This document shows positions 53,190 through 63,660 of a DNA stretch of 64,000 nt, piece by piece. The notes under the pieces were generated by a model. The model made no database searches. It was not told the origin of the DNA and worked only from the letters and a program-made list of their open reading frames with translations. Every line of letters starts with the position of its first letter. Position 1 is the stretch's first letter. The position numbers and the translations under genes are program-made. The stretch is from Hetaerina americana (taxonomy: Eukaryota > Arthropoda > Insecta > Odonata > Calopterygidae), in contig JAKTNV010000009.1 in the NCBI GenBank assembly GCA_022747635.1, forward strand, positions 67,974,407-68,038,406, written 5' to 3'.

Positions 53190-54560
53190 ACCAGTAGAGG
53201 TTGAGGCTGAACCAGTCAACTTGGACATTGTGCAGGTCTACATGCTACCAAGCAACCATTATGAGAAAAAAGTCAGTAGGGTGCGCATGTAAGCGGTGAA
53301 AATAACTGCGCATGTTCCTGGAAGTATAGCTTCCATAGTGCTATAGGAATGACACGTTCTGTAGATAACTAGGAGGTGGAAATAAAGTATAGGACCTCTA
53401 AAACTACAATTAAGGAGTAAGGAATGTCCACGGGTTAAATACAGTTTTCTGCAGAAGATTGGGCTTAATCCTAACCAGACGTTGGTTGAGGAAAAATATG
53501 ACATAATTTTATAAATATCGTTGCAATTAGGCAATTGTCCTAGTGGAAACGGCCAAGTCATGTCAACGGTCATTGCTATAATGCGCATACATGCTTACTA
53601 TAAATGTGATAAAGAAACGAACGTCAAAAACGTACTTGTATAAATAATGTTTTGGTGAAGGGTAAGAAAGCTATAGATTGCAGACGAGGTAATTTGAATG
53701 AAATTAGTGAGAATGAAACGAAAGATTGTTAGCACTTCAGTTTTCGAACGTATCAATGCATGTTAAAATCAGTTTGAGAGGTTTAGAATGAGAATCAATG
53801 TCTCATAAACTATATATTATGAACAATATTTTATAATTTTTTGAGGCTGGAAAAATTTAATATAAGTCGCTAATTGCTAATAATTTAAAATATTTGACCT
53901 GGAATTCTTGGACCAAAAGGGTGCAACTAGTCGGGAAATAAGAAAAATACATGGGTCAGTTTCAGAGCGTAAAATTAGAAATTTATACATTCTAATTCGC
54001 ATTGGTGGATAAAATCATTAAATTTACTGTCCCGGCATTTCCTTAAGTTATCTGTATTTGTTTAGAAGAACGAGGCTAGGCACAGAAATATTCACAAGTA
54101 GGGACGTTAGGTAACTATGTTTAGAAAAGACTCATTAAACCTTCGGCATGGAGCGTGGTCATGTGCCCTTAGGAGACATGGCCGTTGTAGCATGGAGATG
54201 GATAATGACTGTAGACTTTTAAAATGTGAATGCGGATAAGAATGGAATAGTTTTAATGTTTGAAATGGAGAACAAACGAGGAGGTACATAGTATAGTGCG
54301 GGAAGTGAGGGTACAGTCGGGAGAAATGCCAAGCTGCAGGAAAGAGGGATACCGGTTTTGATTGGCAATATGACATTTAAATCTATGACAAAGGAGAGAA
54401 TGTTAGGAAAACGACGAAGGAATAGAAATAGGATAGGTATTTTTAACAAAATGAAAAATTTTAAGAAGTCTGCGACATTGAAGAAGGGTTACTTATATTA
54501 TCGGATGTCAGGTTGTGTTTGTTGAGAAAGGCAGAGAAATGGGTCTTCTTACTGTTACAT
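53190..54560 (+). mobile_element. RTE-like LINE, gapped degenerate copy (plus)
   Basis: The first part (about 53210-53285) reads VNLDIVQVYMLPSNHYEKKVSRV, an endonuclease segment (compare the family pattern IIQVYAPTS-x-x-EEEV). 53.31-54.05 kb is unaligned. From about 54.09 kb the C-terminal region returns: ggacgttaggtaactatg and agaaaagactcattaaa match the 18.26-18.30 kb region of the plus copy (GTLSKVVKKRLIK). It is followed by degenerate counterparts of the KWTEGKTHKELLGMLG and VRDGRMLVKRGK stretches. The RT core is missing and frames are broken, so this is a deleted relic. The open minus-strand frame at 53259-53588 is a shadow of unaligned sequence. Confidence 0.6.
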
Positions 54561-55333
54561 AGCATATGTCCATCTAATATCTAACTTAAATATTCTAATG
54601 CCAATAATAATAAGTAATAAAAAAAAATTGTACATAATTTGTGCTTTTCAAAGAATTTTCACGCAACCAGCAATTTTTCGTGTTTTGATGCAACCCGGTT
54701 TTTGAAGTTGAAAACGTTCTTCTTTCGTTTTCACGCATTATTCAAGGACTAAAGTTTAATAAATTGTTCATTATAGGGCTTTGTTTCGGAAAAACATTGC
54801 AGAAATTGTACCCAATATGCTATTTAATTATATTTATATCGTTGGTCGATGGAAAATTGTCCACAAACCGAATGCAAGGCAATTTTTACGTTTGCGTTTG
54901 CGTTTCAACGTTTGTCAATTTTTAAAATTTTGACTCAAATATTTCAGAGTAATTCTAAGCACTAATCAAACAATATTTACAATTTATTATCGGAGAATTT
55001 TTGAGTGGACCTAGTAAACATTTTAATCACTCAATATTTCTGAGCTCAGGAATATTGTAGTTCATGTTTGTATTTAGGCCATAATCATTAGATTTGAATT
55101 ATCTCACTATAGCCTTCTACCACGCGGTTTACTGTTGATGAAAAAACAAATTGCGAGGATATTAGCCGAAGTCACTCATGGATTACATTAATACGGATAT
55201 TAACAATTTACGCGTGTGTTTCCTGAAAAAGTGTAGATTACTTTGATTGTTAAGCATTTTGATGGCCAAGAATTTTCCAACTGTGAGTAAAATATAATTT
55301 TGCAGTAAAGGAGCAGAATTGTGGCTCGACCTC
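54561..55333. other. AT-rich spacer, no gene seen
   Basis: No supportable feature. A short gtttgc/gtttgc repetition near 54.89 kb is too small to call. Confidence 0.55.
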
Positions 55334-55591
55334 ATTGGTATCTTACATAGTTTCACGTTATGCCACCCTTGAACGGGACAAGACTTCCCGGTGTTCGGGG
55401 CATCGACGCCCACCTCCCCGCCTCCAGCGCCTGCTCGCCTCGCGGCGCACCGGGGTTCGGAGGCCGCGGTCCGCGTCGCGACGTTTGCGGATAATCCTTT
55501 CGGGGAGTAAAATGCCGCGAATCACCCAAAGAGCAGTCGGGGCCAAACGAATATGGTCCACTTCGAAAACCATCTCTCCTCTATTGGTATC
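55334..55591 (-). other. GC-rich insert with flanking 9-bp direct repeats, possible exon or retrocopy
   Basis: An isolated GC- and CpG-rich block in AT-rich DNA, flanked by attggtatc at 55334-55342 and 55583-55591. On the minus strand a frame of 78 codons (55358-55594) reads protein-like at first (VFEVDHIRLAPTALWVIRGILLPERII) and then becomes Arg-rich. The plus-strand frame 55335-55601 is also open. I do not recognise either product. The direct repeats suggest an inserted piece (retrocopy or SINE-like) with target duplication, but 9 bp can recur by chance. A host exon is the alternative. Confidence 0.3.
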
Positions 55592-56319
55592 CAATCACTA
55601 AATGACGGTTAACTTATATTTGTGCCTAACCGGCATGTTTTAACTTAATTCCATTTATCGAGGCTATAATCTAAGGTTCTCGATGGATTTATATAAACAA
55701 TATGTGCACTGTATCCAGAGAAGAAATATCATCAAAATAAATGCATGTAGATTTTCATTTTTTTGCTGTAATCTTAAAAAAATGAAAATGGAATTGTCCC
55801 CGTGATATGAATAAAACGTGGCAGGCAAATGTATATTTCTGCGGGAGTTAGAGAACCATTTCTAAATTTTCAAAGTCAATATACGATGTTGAATATGAGA
55901 ATTAATTGTGCATTTGGAAACTAATCTAAATTATGATTTACCTCTGTCGTACCGAGGGTTGCAAGGGATTTCATATGACTTATAAACCATCTCCAAACTT
56001 AATGCCAACCTCACCTTCTTATGGTGCAAACAATTTATATTGACGAGAGACTGGCTATCGAGGGAATCCCTGGATAAGGAGTCACGTCTCACCTAGTGTA
56101 AAAGATCTCCATGACGGGCGGATGAGCGCAAAGTACTCCTTTAGGAGTGATTTTTACCTCCTTGGGTGGTCAGAATCCCTCCGGTAAACGGCGTAGAAAG
56201 AAAAAAGCGACGGATGGCTTCCACATTTACGATCAACAGGTAACACCAATTTTAAATACGCGAATATGAAATTATATGGAAGTGCAATACCCCATGATTA
56301 GGATTTTCAGGCTGTATAC
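55592..56319. other. Spacer; possible RTE 5' leader at 56.04-56.32 kb
   Basis: AT-rich to about 56.04 kb. The last 280 bp are GC-richer, include the tcacctagtg-type block also seen at 36.47 kb, and directly precede the RTE endonuclease frame at 56.33 kb. They are therefore plausibly the 5' untranslated leader of that element. Confidence 0.35.
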
Positions 56320-56859
56320 GAAAACAATATGCAGAAAGAAAAGCGGAGAATAAAGAGAATAAAAATCAGTACTTGGAATGTGAAAAATCTCCTAAGGTAC
56401 GAAAAAGTTGGAAATCTGAAAAGAGAGATGGGGAAAACAAGATGGCACGGAGTGGGATTTATTTATGAGTGCTTGTACACGCTGGTAATTTACGGCAGTA
56501 ACAGATTGATATGTATGCAGATAGAGTCGGGAGCCGAAAATCTTCTAGTCATTCTGGTACACATGCCGACAGTTGGATATAGCAATGGGAAAGTAAGGTA
56601 AGCGTGTAAAAGAAAAGAGCAAGGGTAAGGATGCTGCATTAATTTAAGGTGTGACTGTCACGCGAGTATGAGGTAAGGATTGGTCAAAGGAACGGTTTGA
56701 CAGTATAGACTTAAGAAGACGAATAAGAGAGGAAATAGGTACATGAGATATCTTGCAAACTAGTAGAATTCCATAGAGGAAAGAACAATTTTGAATACTC
56801 TTTTTTAAAAATCCAAATGGAAGATGGAATATCTGGAAAGCAACAGGAGACAGGTTACT

Positions 56860-57331
56860 TACCTGAGGAAGTTTAAGAAAGATTACATGCCCCGAATTAC
56901 GAAGGTTAATCACCAACATAATACCAGGGAGACTTGTCGTAGAGTGGATAGATTTGAAATGCCGTTTTTTCCTCAAACCATTAGAGATCAAAATATACAT
57001 GGCAGCAATCGCGTAGGTGATAATTAGAATTCGTAGTGTATGTACTTTTCGATATCCTGCATGTTTTTCCTAAATGTTATTCTTTTTACTTATACTGATA
57101 CTTTATTTTTATAACAGTTCTACAGTATCATTTAATATACGTATCTTGTTATTGAATATCGTTGCATGTAAATAGTTTTTTCCTCGTGATCGAAATTTTT
57201 CGAGTGAATAATCAAACTGATACTGGTGTACACGTAACATGATTGCGATTGTGTAGGCATGCCTGGTGACCTAACACCCTTCGCCACGCGCCATTGCGGC
57301 GGCATGAGGGGTATTGTGTAGATGAGGATGT
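56860..57331 (+). mobile_element. CR1/Jockey-like LINE 3' fragment J2
   Basis: The C-terminal end of the family seen at 19.15-20.96 kb. 56.94-57.03 kb reads RRVDRFEMPFFPQTIRDQNIHGSN then stop, matching the FFPRTIRDSN block of J1. Then comes a shortened 3' UTR and the conserved terminal block gcctggtgacctaacaccct at 57260-57279, gcggcatgaggggtattgtg, and a tail gtagatgagg at about 57317-57327. 5' truncation is severe. It sits inside the RTE copy at 56.3-59.3 kb. Confidence 0.7.
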
Positions 57332-58064
57332 GAATGTAGGAGAGCGTAGAGGAGCAGTGGGAGAGAGTATTAAAATAGATGAAAAAAGACCGACTAAGAA
57401 ACAGTATGTGACAGGAAAGGATATATAAAAAGAAGCTCCCGACCGCATCGTTAATAATGGATGCAATGGAAGAGAGTTCATAGATCAAAAGATCACTGAG
57501 GGGAAAATTTATACAAAAAAATGAATGGTAAACTAAGAAAGGAGACGGATAAAACTATGGAAGAATGTGCAGAAATAGAAGAGTATGAACGAATAGGAAG
57601 GCATGACTTGGTGTTATACAAAGATGAAGAATGTTACGTGGGATGCCAATAGAGAATCGGGACCACAGCCAAAAGTGTTGGAGATAGAGAACGCGGTAGG
57701 AAATATATTAAGGAAACCAAAAGAAGGACATGGAGCAGTAGATAGAATAGAAGATACTATACAGGAGTGTCAGTTGGAGGAGGGATGGCTGTGTGCATCA
57801 GGGTTGCTGATGATATGATCCTTTTTGCCGAGAATAAACAAAATAAAATAAATGTTGCAATATCTGAACGACAAAAATAAGAAGTAAAATGTAATGATAG
57901 GGAGAATCAAGATCAAGGTGATGATGTCGGTAAAGATGATTAAATGCATGGGGTGTTAACAGAAATGCTGAGACAGGTGGTGAGGTACAAACATGTAGGT
58001 ACGGCGGTAATAAAAAAGCTTGTATTTTGAGAAGCGAATTACAATCTAATGGATATGGAATCTT

Positions 58065-58795
58065 CCAACAGACTAGTTTCCACCTTCAGTATGCTGCAAG
58101 TGCATTAATTAATAAGTGAATTATCCTTAATTTTGGAACTAGATCGAATGCAACGTTGACCAGCTAGGTTTGTAAAATATTCCTATGAGCAAGGTAGCAG
58201 TTGGAATAATTAGAATGGGAACTGCTAGTTGACCTCATTCTTAAAAACAGGTTCAATAACTACGTAAATTTAAGGGATGCTACTAATCTGAGGAGTTAAG
58301 GAACATATTACAGGCCCCCATTTACTATGGTAGATCAGATCACCAGCTTAAAATGAGGGAGATTTATTGTATTCTGGAGTATTCTGTGGACGTATTTGAC
58401 GATACCTCGTCTCTCTCTGTGGAGGGGACCCTCCCGCTACTTGCAGCGTTGATTCCCGTTCCCTACCTGTGTCCATTGGGAAGGAGACCATTGCATGTTG
58501 CATGCCCATGTAGTAGTGGAATTTTGCCTTCTTTCTTTTCAAGTTCTAGCTTTCAAGTTAATGGATACATTTTTACTGCATTCAAAGGTGTGCGTGTTTT
58601 TAGTTAAAAGTAAATGTATTTGTATGCGTTAAAGTTGAAAGGATTTTTGTATGGATGCATTGTCACTGTGGATGTGGGTTAGCATGAATGCGTTGATTAT
58701 TCTTGTGGCTTTGTTCTCTCATACAGGCGGTGATCTAACACCCCCAGCCACACGCCCTTAAGGCGGCTTGCGGAGAATTATGTAGTTGTAGATGA
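58065..58795 (+). mobile_element. CR1/Jockey-like LINE 3' fragment J3
   Basis: Alignable with J1 from its thumb region onward. About 58.07-58.20 kb corresponds to VRPHLEYACSVW through VQRRAARFVK, with stops. 58.31-58.37 kb corresponds to RTPTYIGRLDHAYKIREI. The 3' UTR shares gctac(t/c)tgcagcgttg-type sequence (58.44 kb) with J1 (19.50 kb, reverse strand). The terminal block is at 58728-58795, ending tgtagttgtagatga. It splits the RTE-like element between its RT and C-terminal regions. Confidence 0.75.
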
Positions 58796-59405
58796 AGAGC
58801 AAGGTGACAAGTAGAAATGGATAATTGGCTAAAAATAAGACTAGTCAAATGTTTTGCATGGAGGGTTACGTTGTATGGCTGTGAAATATGGACTGTGTTA
58901 AAAAAAGAGACTGGGTAAGTTTGAAGAAGTAAGAGATGTGGGTGAGGGAAAGAATGTTTACTGTCAATTAGACTAAATGGGTGAGTAATGAAGAAGTAAT
59001 GAGAAGAGTGGGAGGAAGAGAAGACTGCTGGAGACCATTAAGAGTAGGAAAATAAACTAGCTTGGGCACGTGCTAAGAAAGGAAAAATCGCTTGCATAAT
59101 CGCTAGAAGACGCGGTGGAAGGCCTAGGTAAGAGAAGGTGGCGGAGGGTTGAAAACACGAGGATGTGAATATGAAGGGCTTATGGGTATGAGGAAATGAA
59201 CAAAATGGAGCAGGAAAGAAATATACAGAAAGGAAGAAGAATACTTGGACATGCTAACCATGGGAGATGATTTTGAGAGTGATCGTGATTAAATCTTCGC
59301 ATTAATTAATATACTTGGGTAATAATTCATAGCTTATGTCAACTTTTATCGGAACAGATAAAGGATTATTGGTAATAATTAGATAAGGTTGTAATAATGA
59401 ATATA

Positions 59406-60158
59406 CGAGGGTCATCCGGAAAGTAGTACCCGTTCGTGCCGCATGAAGTGCTGACGACGCGAGTAGCCGCTGGACGAGGTCAGATAGCTTCAGTGGCTTG
59501 TCTGCCTTCTCTGAGCCAAGTTGCGTGACGCTAGCATTGCCTGTGTTGTTTCTGTGATCGTTTACAATGTTTAAAAAAATTGAGAACGCCGCCAGTTGTG
59601 AAGTGAGGGCAGTGATTAAATTCCTCAATGCAAGAAACGTTCGCCCATGTGATATTCATCGCCAATTAAAGGAGGTGTATGGAGACAATGTAATGGACGA
59701 GTCGTCTGTTCGGCGGTGGTGTCGCAACTTCAACATGGGGAGGGGGAACACACACGACGATGAGCGTTCGGAGAGACCGTCTGTCATTACAGACCAACTG
59801 GTGAGCTCAGTTGACGAATTCGTGAGGAACGATCGGCGCGTCACAATTGATGACATCTGTGAGCATTTTCCCAATGTTTCTCGAACAATTGTTCATGAAA
59901 TTGTTAAACACCATCTGCATTATGCAAAAATTTGTGCAAGATGGGTCCCTCGCGTATCTCAATGAGCTGGCGGCGAAGGACTATGCAGCAGGAATACAGA
60001 AACTTGTCACACGTTATGACAAATGCCTTAATTTGCTTGGAGATTATGTTGAGAAGTAGTTTAAAGTATCCTCTTTCAAATAAAATTTTTTATGTTTGTT
60101 AATATTTACTTTTGTGTCTTTATTTCACGAAAGGGTACTACTTTCCGGATGACCCTCG
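59406..60158 (+). mobile_element. Mariner element copy 3, internally deleted (753 bp)
   Basis: Flanked by TA at 59404-59405 and 60159-60160, with coding sense plus. It has the same internal deletion as copies 1 and 2. It differs by one extra base in an A/T run near the right end (about 60.09 kb), one change in the right terminal repeat (cacgaaaggg for cacgaacggg) and very few others. It lies between a plus-strand RTE relic and a minus-strand RTE relic. The out-of-frame C-terminal remnant ends GDYVEK-stop at 60057-60059. Confidence 0.93.
59567..59965 (+). CDS. Truncated mariner transposase, DNA-binding domain only (copy 3)
   Basis: 132 codons starting ATGTTTAAAAAAATTGAG at 59567. Two helix-turn-helix units (about residues 8-57 and 75-118) are joined by the linker motif, which reads ERSERPS as in copy 2. 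The frame ends at WVPR-VSQ-stop where the deletion joins. The D,D34D catalytic domain is missing. All three copies in this window keep this frame open, which may reflect recent spread or use of the protein. Recent spread alone would explain it. Confidence 0.85.
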   Translation: MFKKIENAASCEVRAVIKFLNARNVRPCDIHRQLKEVYGDNVMDESSVRRWCRNFNMGRGNTHDDERSERPSVITDQLVSSVDEFVRNDRRVTIDDICEHFPNVSRTIVHEIVKHHLHYAKICARWVPRVSQ

Positions 60159-60289
60159 TATATCTATGTATAAAAATCTTCTCTTTGCAGAAAAAATTTC
60201 TAACAGGAAACATTACCCAAACTATATTTAAAATGAAAACCTTTCCTTTCCAAGGAATTTTTTAATCCATATTAAAGTCATTGAAATGA

Positions 60290-61240
60290 TATAGGAAACT
60301 TCGTTGCCTGTTTCTTCGGGGAAATTGATTTTTCTCCGCTATTTTCTGTGGTCCCTTACAAGTCATCCAATATGCGCTTATAATCTTGCCTAACCTGTAT
60401 TTCACTTACAGGATTACCAAATTCTTAATTCGTCATTTGCACTGGGACAGCCGGACATATTTACAGGTTCCGAAAAAACCATCTTTATCTCAAATATGTT
60501 CATATAATTCATGAAAAACGTTGATGAAATAGATCTAGTTAACTCTATCGAATACCTTGTCAAACTCCAAGATTTAAACAGGCAACAAATTTCATCTACT
60601 AAAGACCAAATCTTCTGGCTAGTTCTTTCCCTGATAAATACTACGAATGAAGCCATGAAATTCTAAATTCATCAGTTTTCTTAATTCTTGAGTAGTTTGA
60701 CCGGAGATTTTGTATTCACTCACTCTACTTCAAGATAAATTTTTTCATAGCCAATTATTTCTGGGTCTAAACTGTTTTTACTGCCAGCATATTCCCTTTC
60801 TTCACTGAAACACTGCCACTACCATTTTTGGCTATATATTTCTCTGCACCTTCTTTCCATCTGGTACGTACATCTTCTGGAAAAATATTTGACCTACTCT
60901 ATCTCTAATATTTATGACAATATCCTTTTTTGCATTCTTTTCAAATGTTTTTCAGTTTCCATTGGACGCCCTGCTTTTACCCGAATGGTACTTTTACCTA
61001 TCTCTCTGTTCTCTCCATATCCTTACTCCGCTCTTTTCACCATAGTTTTAATTTGATAAGTCGGTTTATCACCTTACAGGTATTCCACTGTTTGTCGCTC
61101 TGTATCTTCATCTGTGTTTTGTATTCACCTTCCTTTTTTCTTTCATCTGATTTCCCAATTAAATCTTCTGTAATCCAAGGCTTTCTAAACCTTTATATTA
61201 ATACTTCCTTTTGTTTCGTCCGTGTAAAATAAATGAAAAA
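60290..61240 (-). mobile_element. RTE-like LINE, deleted copy (minus)
   Basis: Reverse-strand order: RKPWITEDLI-type connector at about 61.16-61.19 kb (compare RKPWITDKTI at 16.86 kb). KIRDRVGQIFFQKMYVPDGKK follows at about 60.85-60.90 kb. IRSIYQGKN-stop-PEDL follows at about 60.60-60.65 kb (compare IRSICEERNYPEDF at 17.40 kb). Then comes LEFDKVFDRVN at about 60.54-60.57 kb, the degenerate RT motif A. The RT region between PEDL and motif A is deleted. All frames are broken. Confidence 0.65.
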
Positions 61241-61689
61241 TCGAACCTATTATGATTTAGTACAAAAAAAATGTTATCTGAAAATTTTGAACCGGAATTA
61301 ATTCTTTCCTTTTTATAAGACAACGCCGACAGCTGACATGAACCTTATCCCCATATTGTTTTGCTTTTGCAATTATATTTCATAGGCATATTTATTGACT
61401 GATTATGTGTACAAATGCATATTTACAATGGAAGTATAATGAGAAAAAAATAAATAGAAACAGCAAAATATGAAGAAAAAATGTCTGCCGGAAGACACAG
61501 TCGAGGACATGAAGCTTAAAAATGGAGGGTAAAATTTGTTCGCTGCAAAGGGAGGCAAAAGGATTATCATGAAGTAAAATTGGAAAACCCGTGGGCCTAA
61601 GTAAAGTGGTATTTTCAATAATTTTAATTGAACCAAGACGGATTCAAAAGAGCTGTAATGACTAAAGCATAAAAAGAGGTATTAAGTGG

Positions 61690-62325
61690 TTAAGATTTAA
61701 GGCGGTATCGAAGAATTTATTATGAGAATATAATGCAGATGGGTCCCTCACATCCTGCCATACTTGGAGAACCAGAAAAAGGACTGAGGGAATTACAGCC
61801 AAATAAGGCAGAACAAATTATAAGATACCTGTGAAATCACACCAGAGTTAAGAAAAATTGGAAAATACGGATTTTGTGGGCTAATTTGTCGTATTTTGGA
61901 ACGTTGAGATGGGTGAAAAAAATTGGCGATAAATGTTATTTCTCATCCAAAGAAGAGAAATATAGCCAGATTTCAGGACTAAAAATTAAAAGGTGTGATT
62001 TTGCATGTAGAAGAAGTTGTCAATAGAGATCTTAGTTAGAAAGGAATAAGGATAACCAGATGGACAGGAGATCTAATGGATAAGTTGGGGTAATAAGTTT
62101 GGGTTTAGGAATTGGAGAAGTACGCGTGGCACTGTTGCAATAGTGAGGTGACTAAATGGGGAGAACATTTAGTAAAATCAGGATACCTGTCTTTTTTCTT
62201 ATATTTCAATAAAAGCATTTGACAGATCAAGTTGGGTAGAATCAAAAAATAAATTGCAGATAATACTTGCAGTAGAATACTGAAATAGGCGACTAATCGT
62301 ATTGACAAAGTTATGCATATATTAT
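61690..62325 (+). mobile_element. RTE-like LINE fragment (plus)
   Basis: Plus-strand translation gives EKGLRELQPNKAEQI at about 61.77-61.82 kb (compare ERALREMKSNKAV at 17.29 kb). Around 62.21-62.26 kb a KAFDRSSWVESKNKLQIIL segment matches RT motif A and the following helix of the 17.7-kb copy (KAFDRVNWEELLIILQ). It is frame-broken and bounded downstream by a minus-strand copy of the same family, giving a tail-to-tail arrangement. Confidence 0.55.
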
Positions 62326-62339
62326 TACTATTAGGTAAT

Positions 62340-63660
62340 CCACCGGTTAAGGTAGGTTATGCGTGGACACAACCACCGAATAAATATTTTGTGACTCCTA
62401 GCAAAACCAGCAATCTCCTCTTCATCACGTCCTTCTTCATTTCTGTGTATCTCCTTCCTCCCTTCATTACATTCAACGTCCCTTTCCTATTCCTGCCTTC
62501 TCCTGATTTGCTGAACATTTTCCCCTCAATTACAGTCTTCAAAATCCCACTGCCGATCAATGCGACGACCTTCATCCATTTTTCCTTCATTCTTATGATT
62601 TCTCCCTCTCATATCCCTCTCCCCGCCCACCATACCAAGTACTTCCTCATTTGTTTTCTTCTCTGTCCAATTCACCTTCTCCATCCTTCTCCACACACTC
62701 TTTTCAAAAGCCTCCAGTCTACGTCTATCCTTCTGCTTCAATTACCGTTTCCACGTTTCCGCGCCGTAAATAGCTACGCTCCATACCAAAGTTTTGACGA
62801 GTCTTTTCTTAATATCCTTACTCAACTTACCTGTCATCAACTCCCTCCTCCCTGTGAAAGCTTCTTATATAAGTGCAATTCTTCTTCTTACGTCCCTACT
62901 ACGTTGACCATGTTGGTTCAAAACACTTCTGAGTTACGAAAACTGTTCTACCTGCTCTATCTTTTGCCCTCCTATTTTAATGTTGAACTTAGGATTTTTC
63001 ATTCTAGAAAATCCCATAACCTTTGTTTTATGTATATTGAGTCTCATCCCGTATCTATCGCACTGAATTTCCAATTCACTCGGCAATACTTGCAATCCCT
63101 TGGTTGTCGGACAAACTAAAGCTTGGTTATCAGCAAACCTAACTGATTTTAAAAATTCCCCGCCCACTTTCATTCCTAATCCAGTTCTTTCCATGTCTCT
63201 TTAATAATTTCCTCCAAATATACGTTGAACAGCACCGATGATAATGGGCACCCCTGCCTTACTCCTCATTCTAATACTGCCCATCCGGACTCTCCGTTCC
63301 CCTTCGCACCTGAGCAGTCTCAGACTTGTATAGGTTGCAGATTAGCCTCATGCCCCTCCCATATATTCTTATTTTCTGCAGTCTACTCAAGAGTTTTTCC
63401 CCATTTACTATATCAAACGCCTTTTCGAAATCTACGAAACAGGCAAATATGTCCTGATTTTATTCTGTAATCCTCACGATTAGTGATCTCAATATTGCAA
63501 TGGCATCCCGCGTTCTCTCTCCTTATGTTAAGTCGATTCCATGAAGTCACGCCTGAGACAACGAATTCTCTCTCCTTCCTAAACCCTAACTGATCATCCC
63601 CTAAGTAATTTTTCTTGCTCTCCATCCTTTTGTTGATAATTCAGAGAACCAATTTAGGTG
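62340..63660 (-). mobile_element. RTE-like LINE, 5'-truncated copy (minus)
   Basis: Read from about 63.66 kb down to 62.34 kb. DDQLGFRKERE at about 63.58-63.61 kb is the RT segment before motif A. 62934-63194 holds GGEFLKSVRFADNQALVCPT, where the catalytic FADD is FADN (second Asp lost), and then KTKVMGFSRMKNPKFNIKIGGQKIEQVEQF. 62526-62741 holds RRLEAFEKSVWRRMEKVNWTEKKTNEEVLGMVGGER, the C-terminal signature. The 3' end shares aatatttattcgg with the plus copy at about 18.69 kb. Moderate decay and the catalytic change mean it is dead. The long plus-strand frame 62313-63119 is the shadow of this element and not a gene. Confidence 0.78.

Larger units (their letters stand above)
56320..59290 (+). 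mobile_element. RTE-like LINE (plus), interrupted by two other LINE fragments
   Basis: The endonuclease N-terminus is at 56344-56580: KISTWNVKNLLRYEKVGNLKREM, then LVILVHMPT (family pattern ISTWNV and VYAPT). After fragment J2, the connector reads MNGKLRKETDKTMEECAEIEEYERIGRHDL (about 57.52-57.61 kb) and IENAVGNILRKPKEGHGAVDRI (about 57.69-57.75 kb). The RT catalytic motif is present as ADDMILFAEN at about 57.80-57.83 kb, with both Asp residues. The next block (EMLRQVVRYKHVGTAV) is cut by fragment J3 at about 58.05-58.80 kb. Beyond it the C-terminal part resumes: CFAWRVTLYGCEIWTVLKKETG at about 58.85-58.92 kb. Several stops and an RT deletion make it dead. Its order relative to J2 and J3 shows it is older than both. 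Confidence 0.75.

Noticed and set aside
53259..53588. 109-codon minus-strand frame
   Set aside because: No recognisable domain. It overlaps the antisense strand of a LINE endonuclease fragment.
62313..63119. 268-codon plus-strand frame, the second longest in the window
   Set aside because: It lies exactly antisense to a minus-strand RTE-like LINE with recognisable RT and C-terminal motifs. It is a shadow frame.
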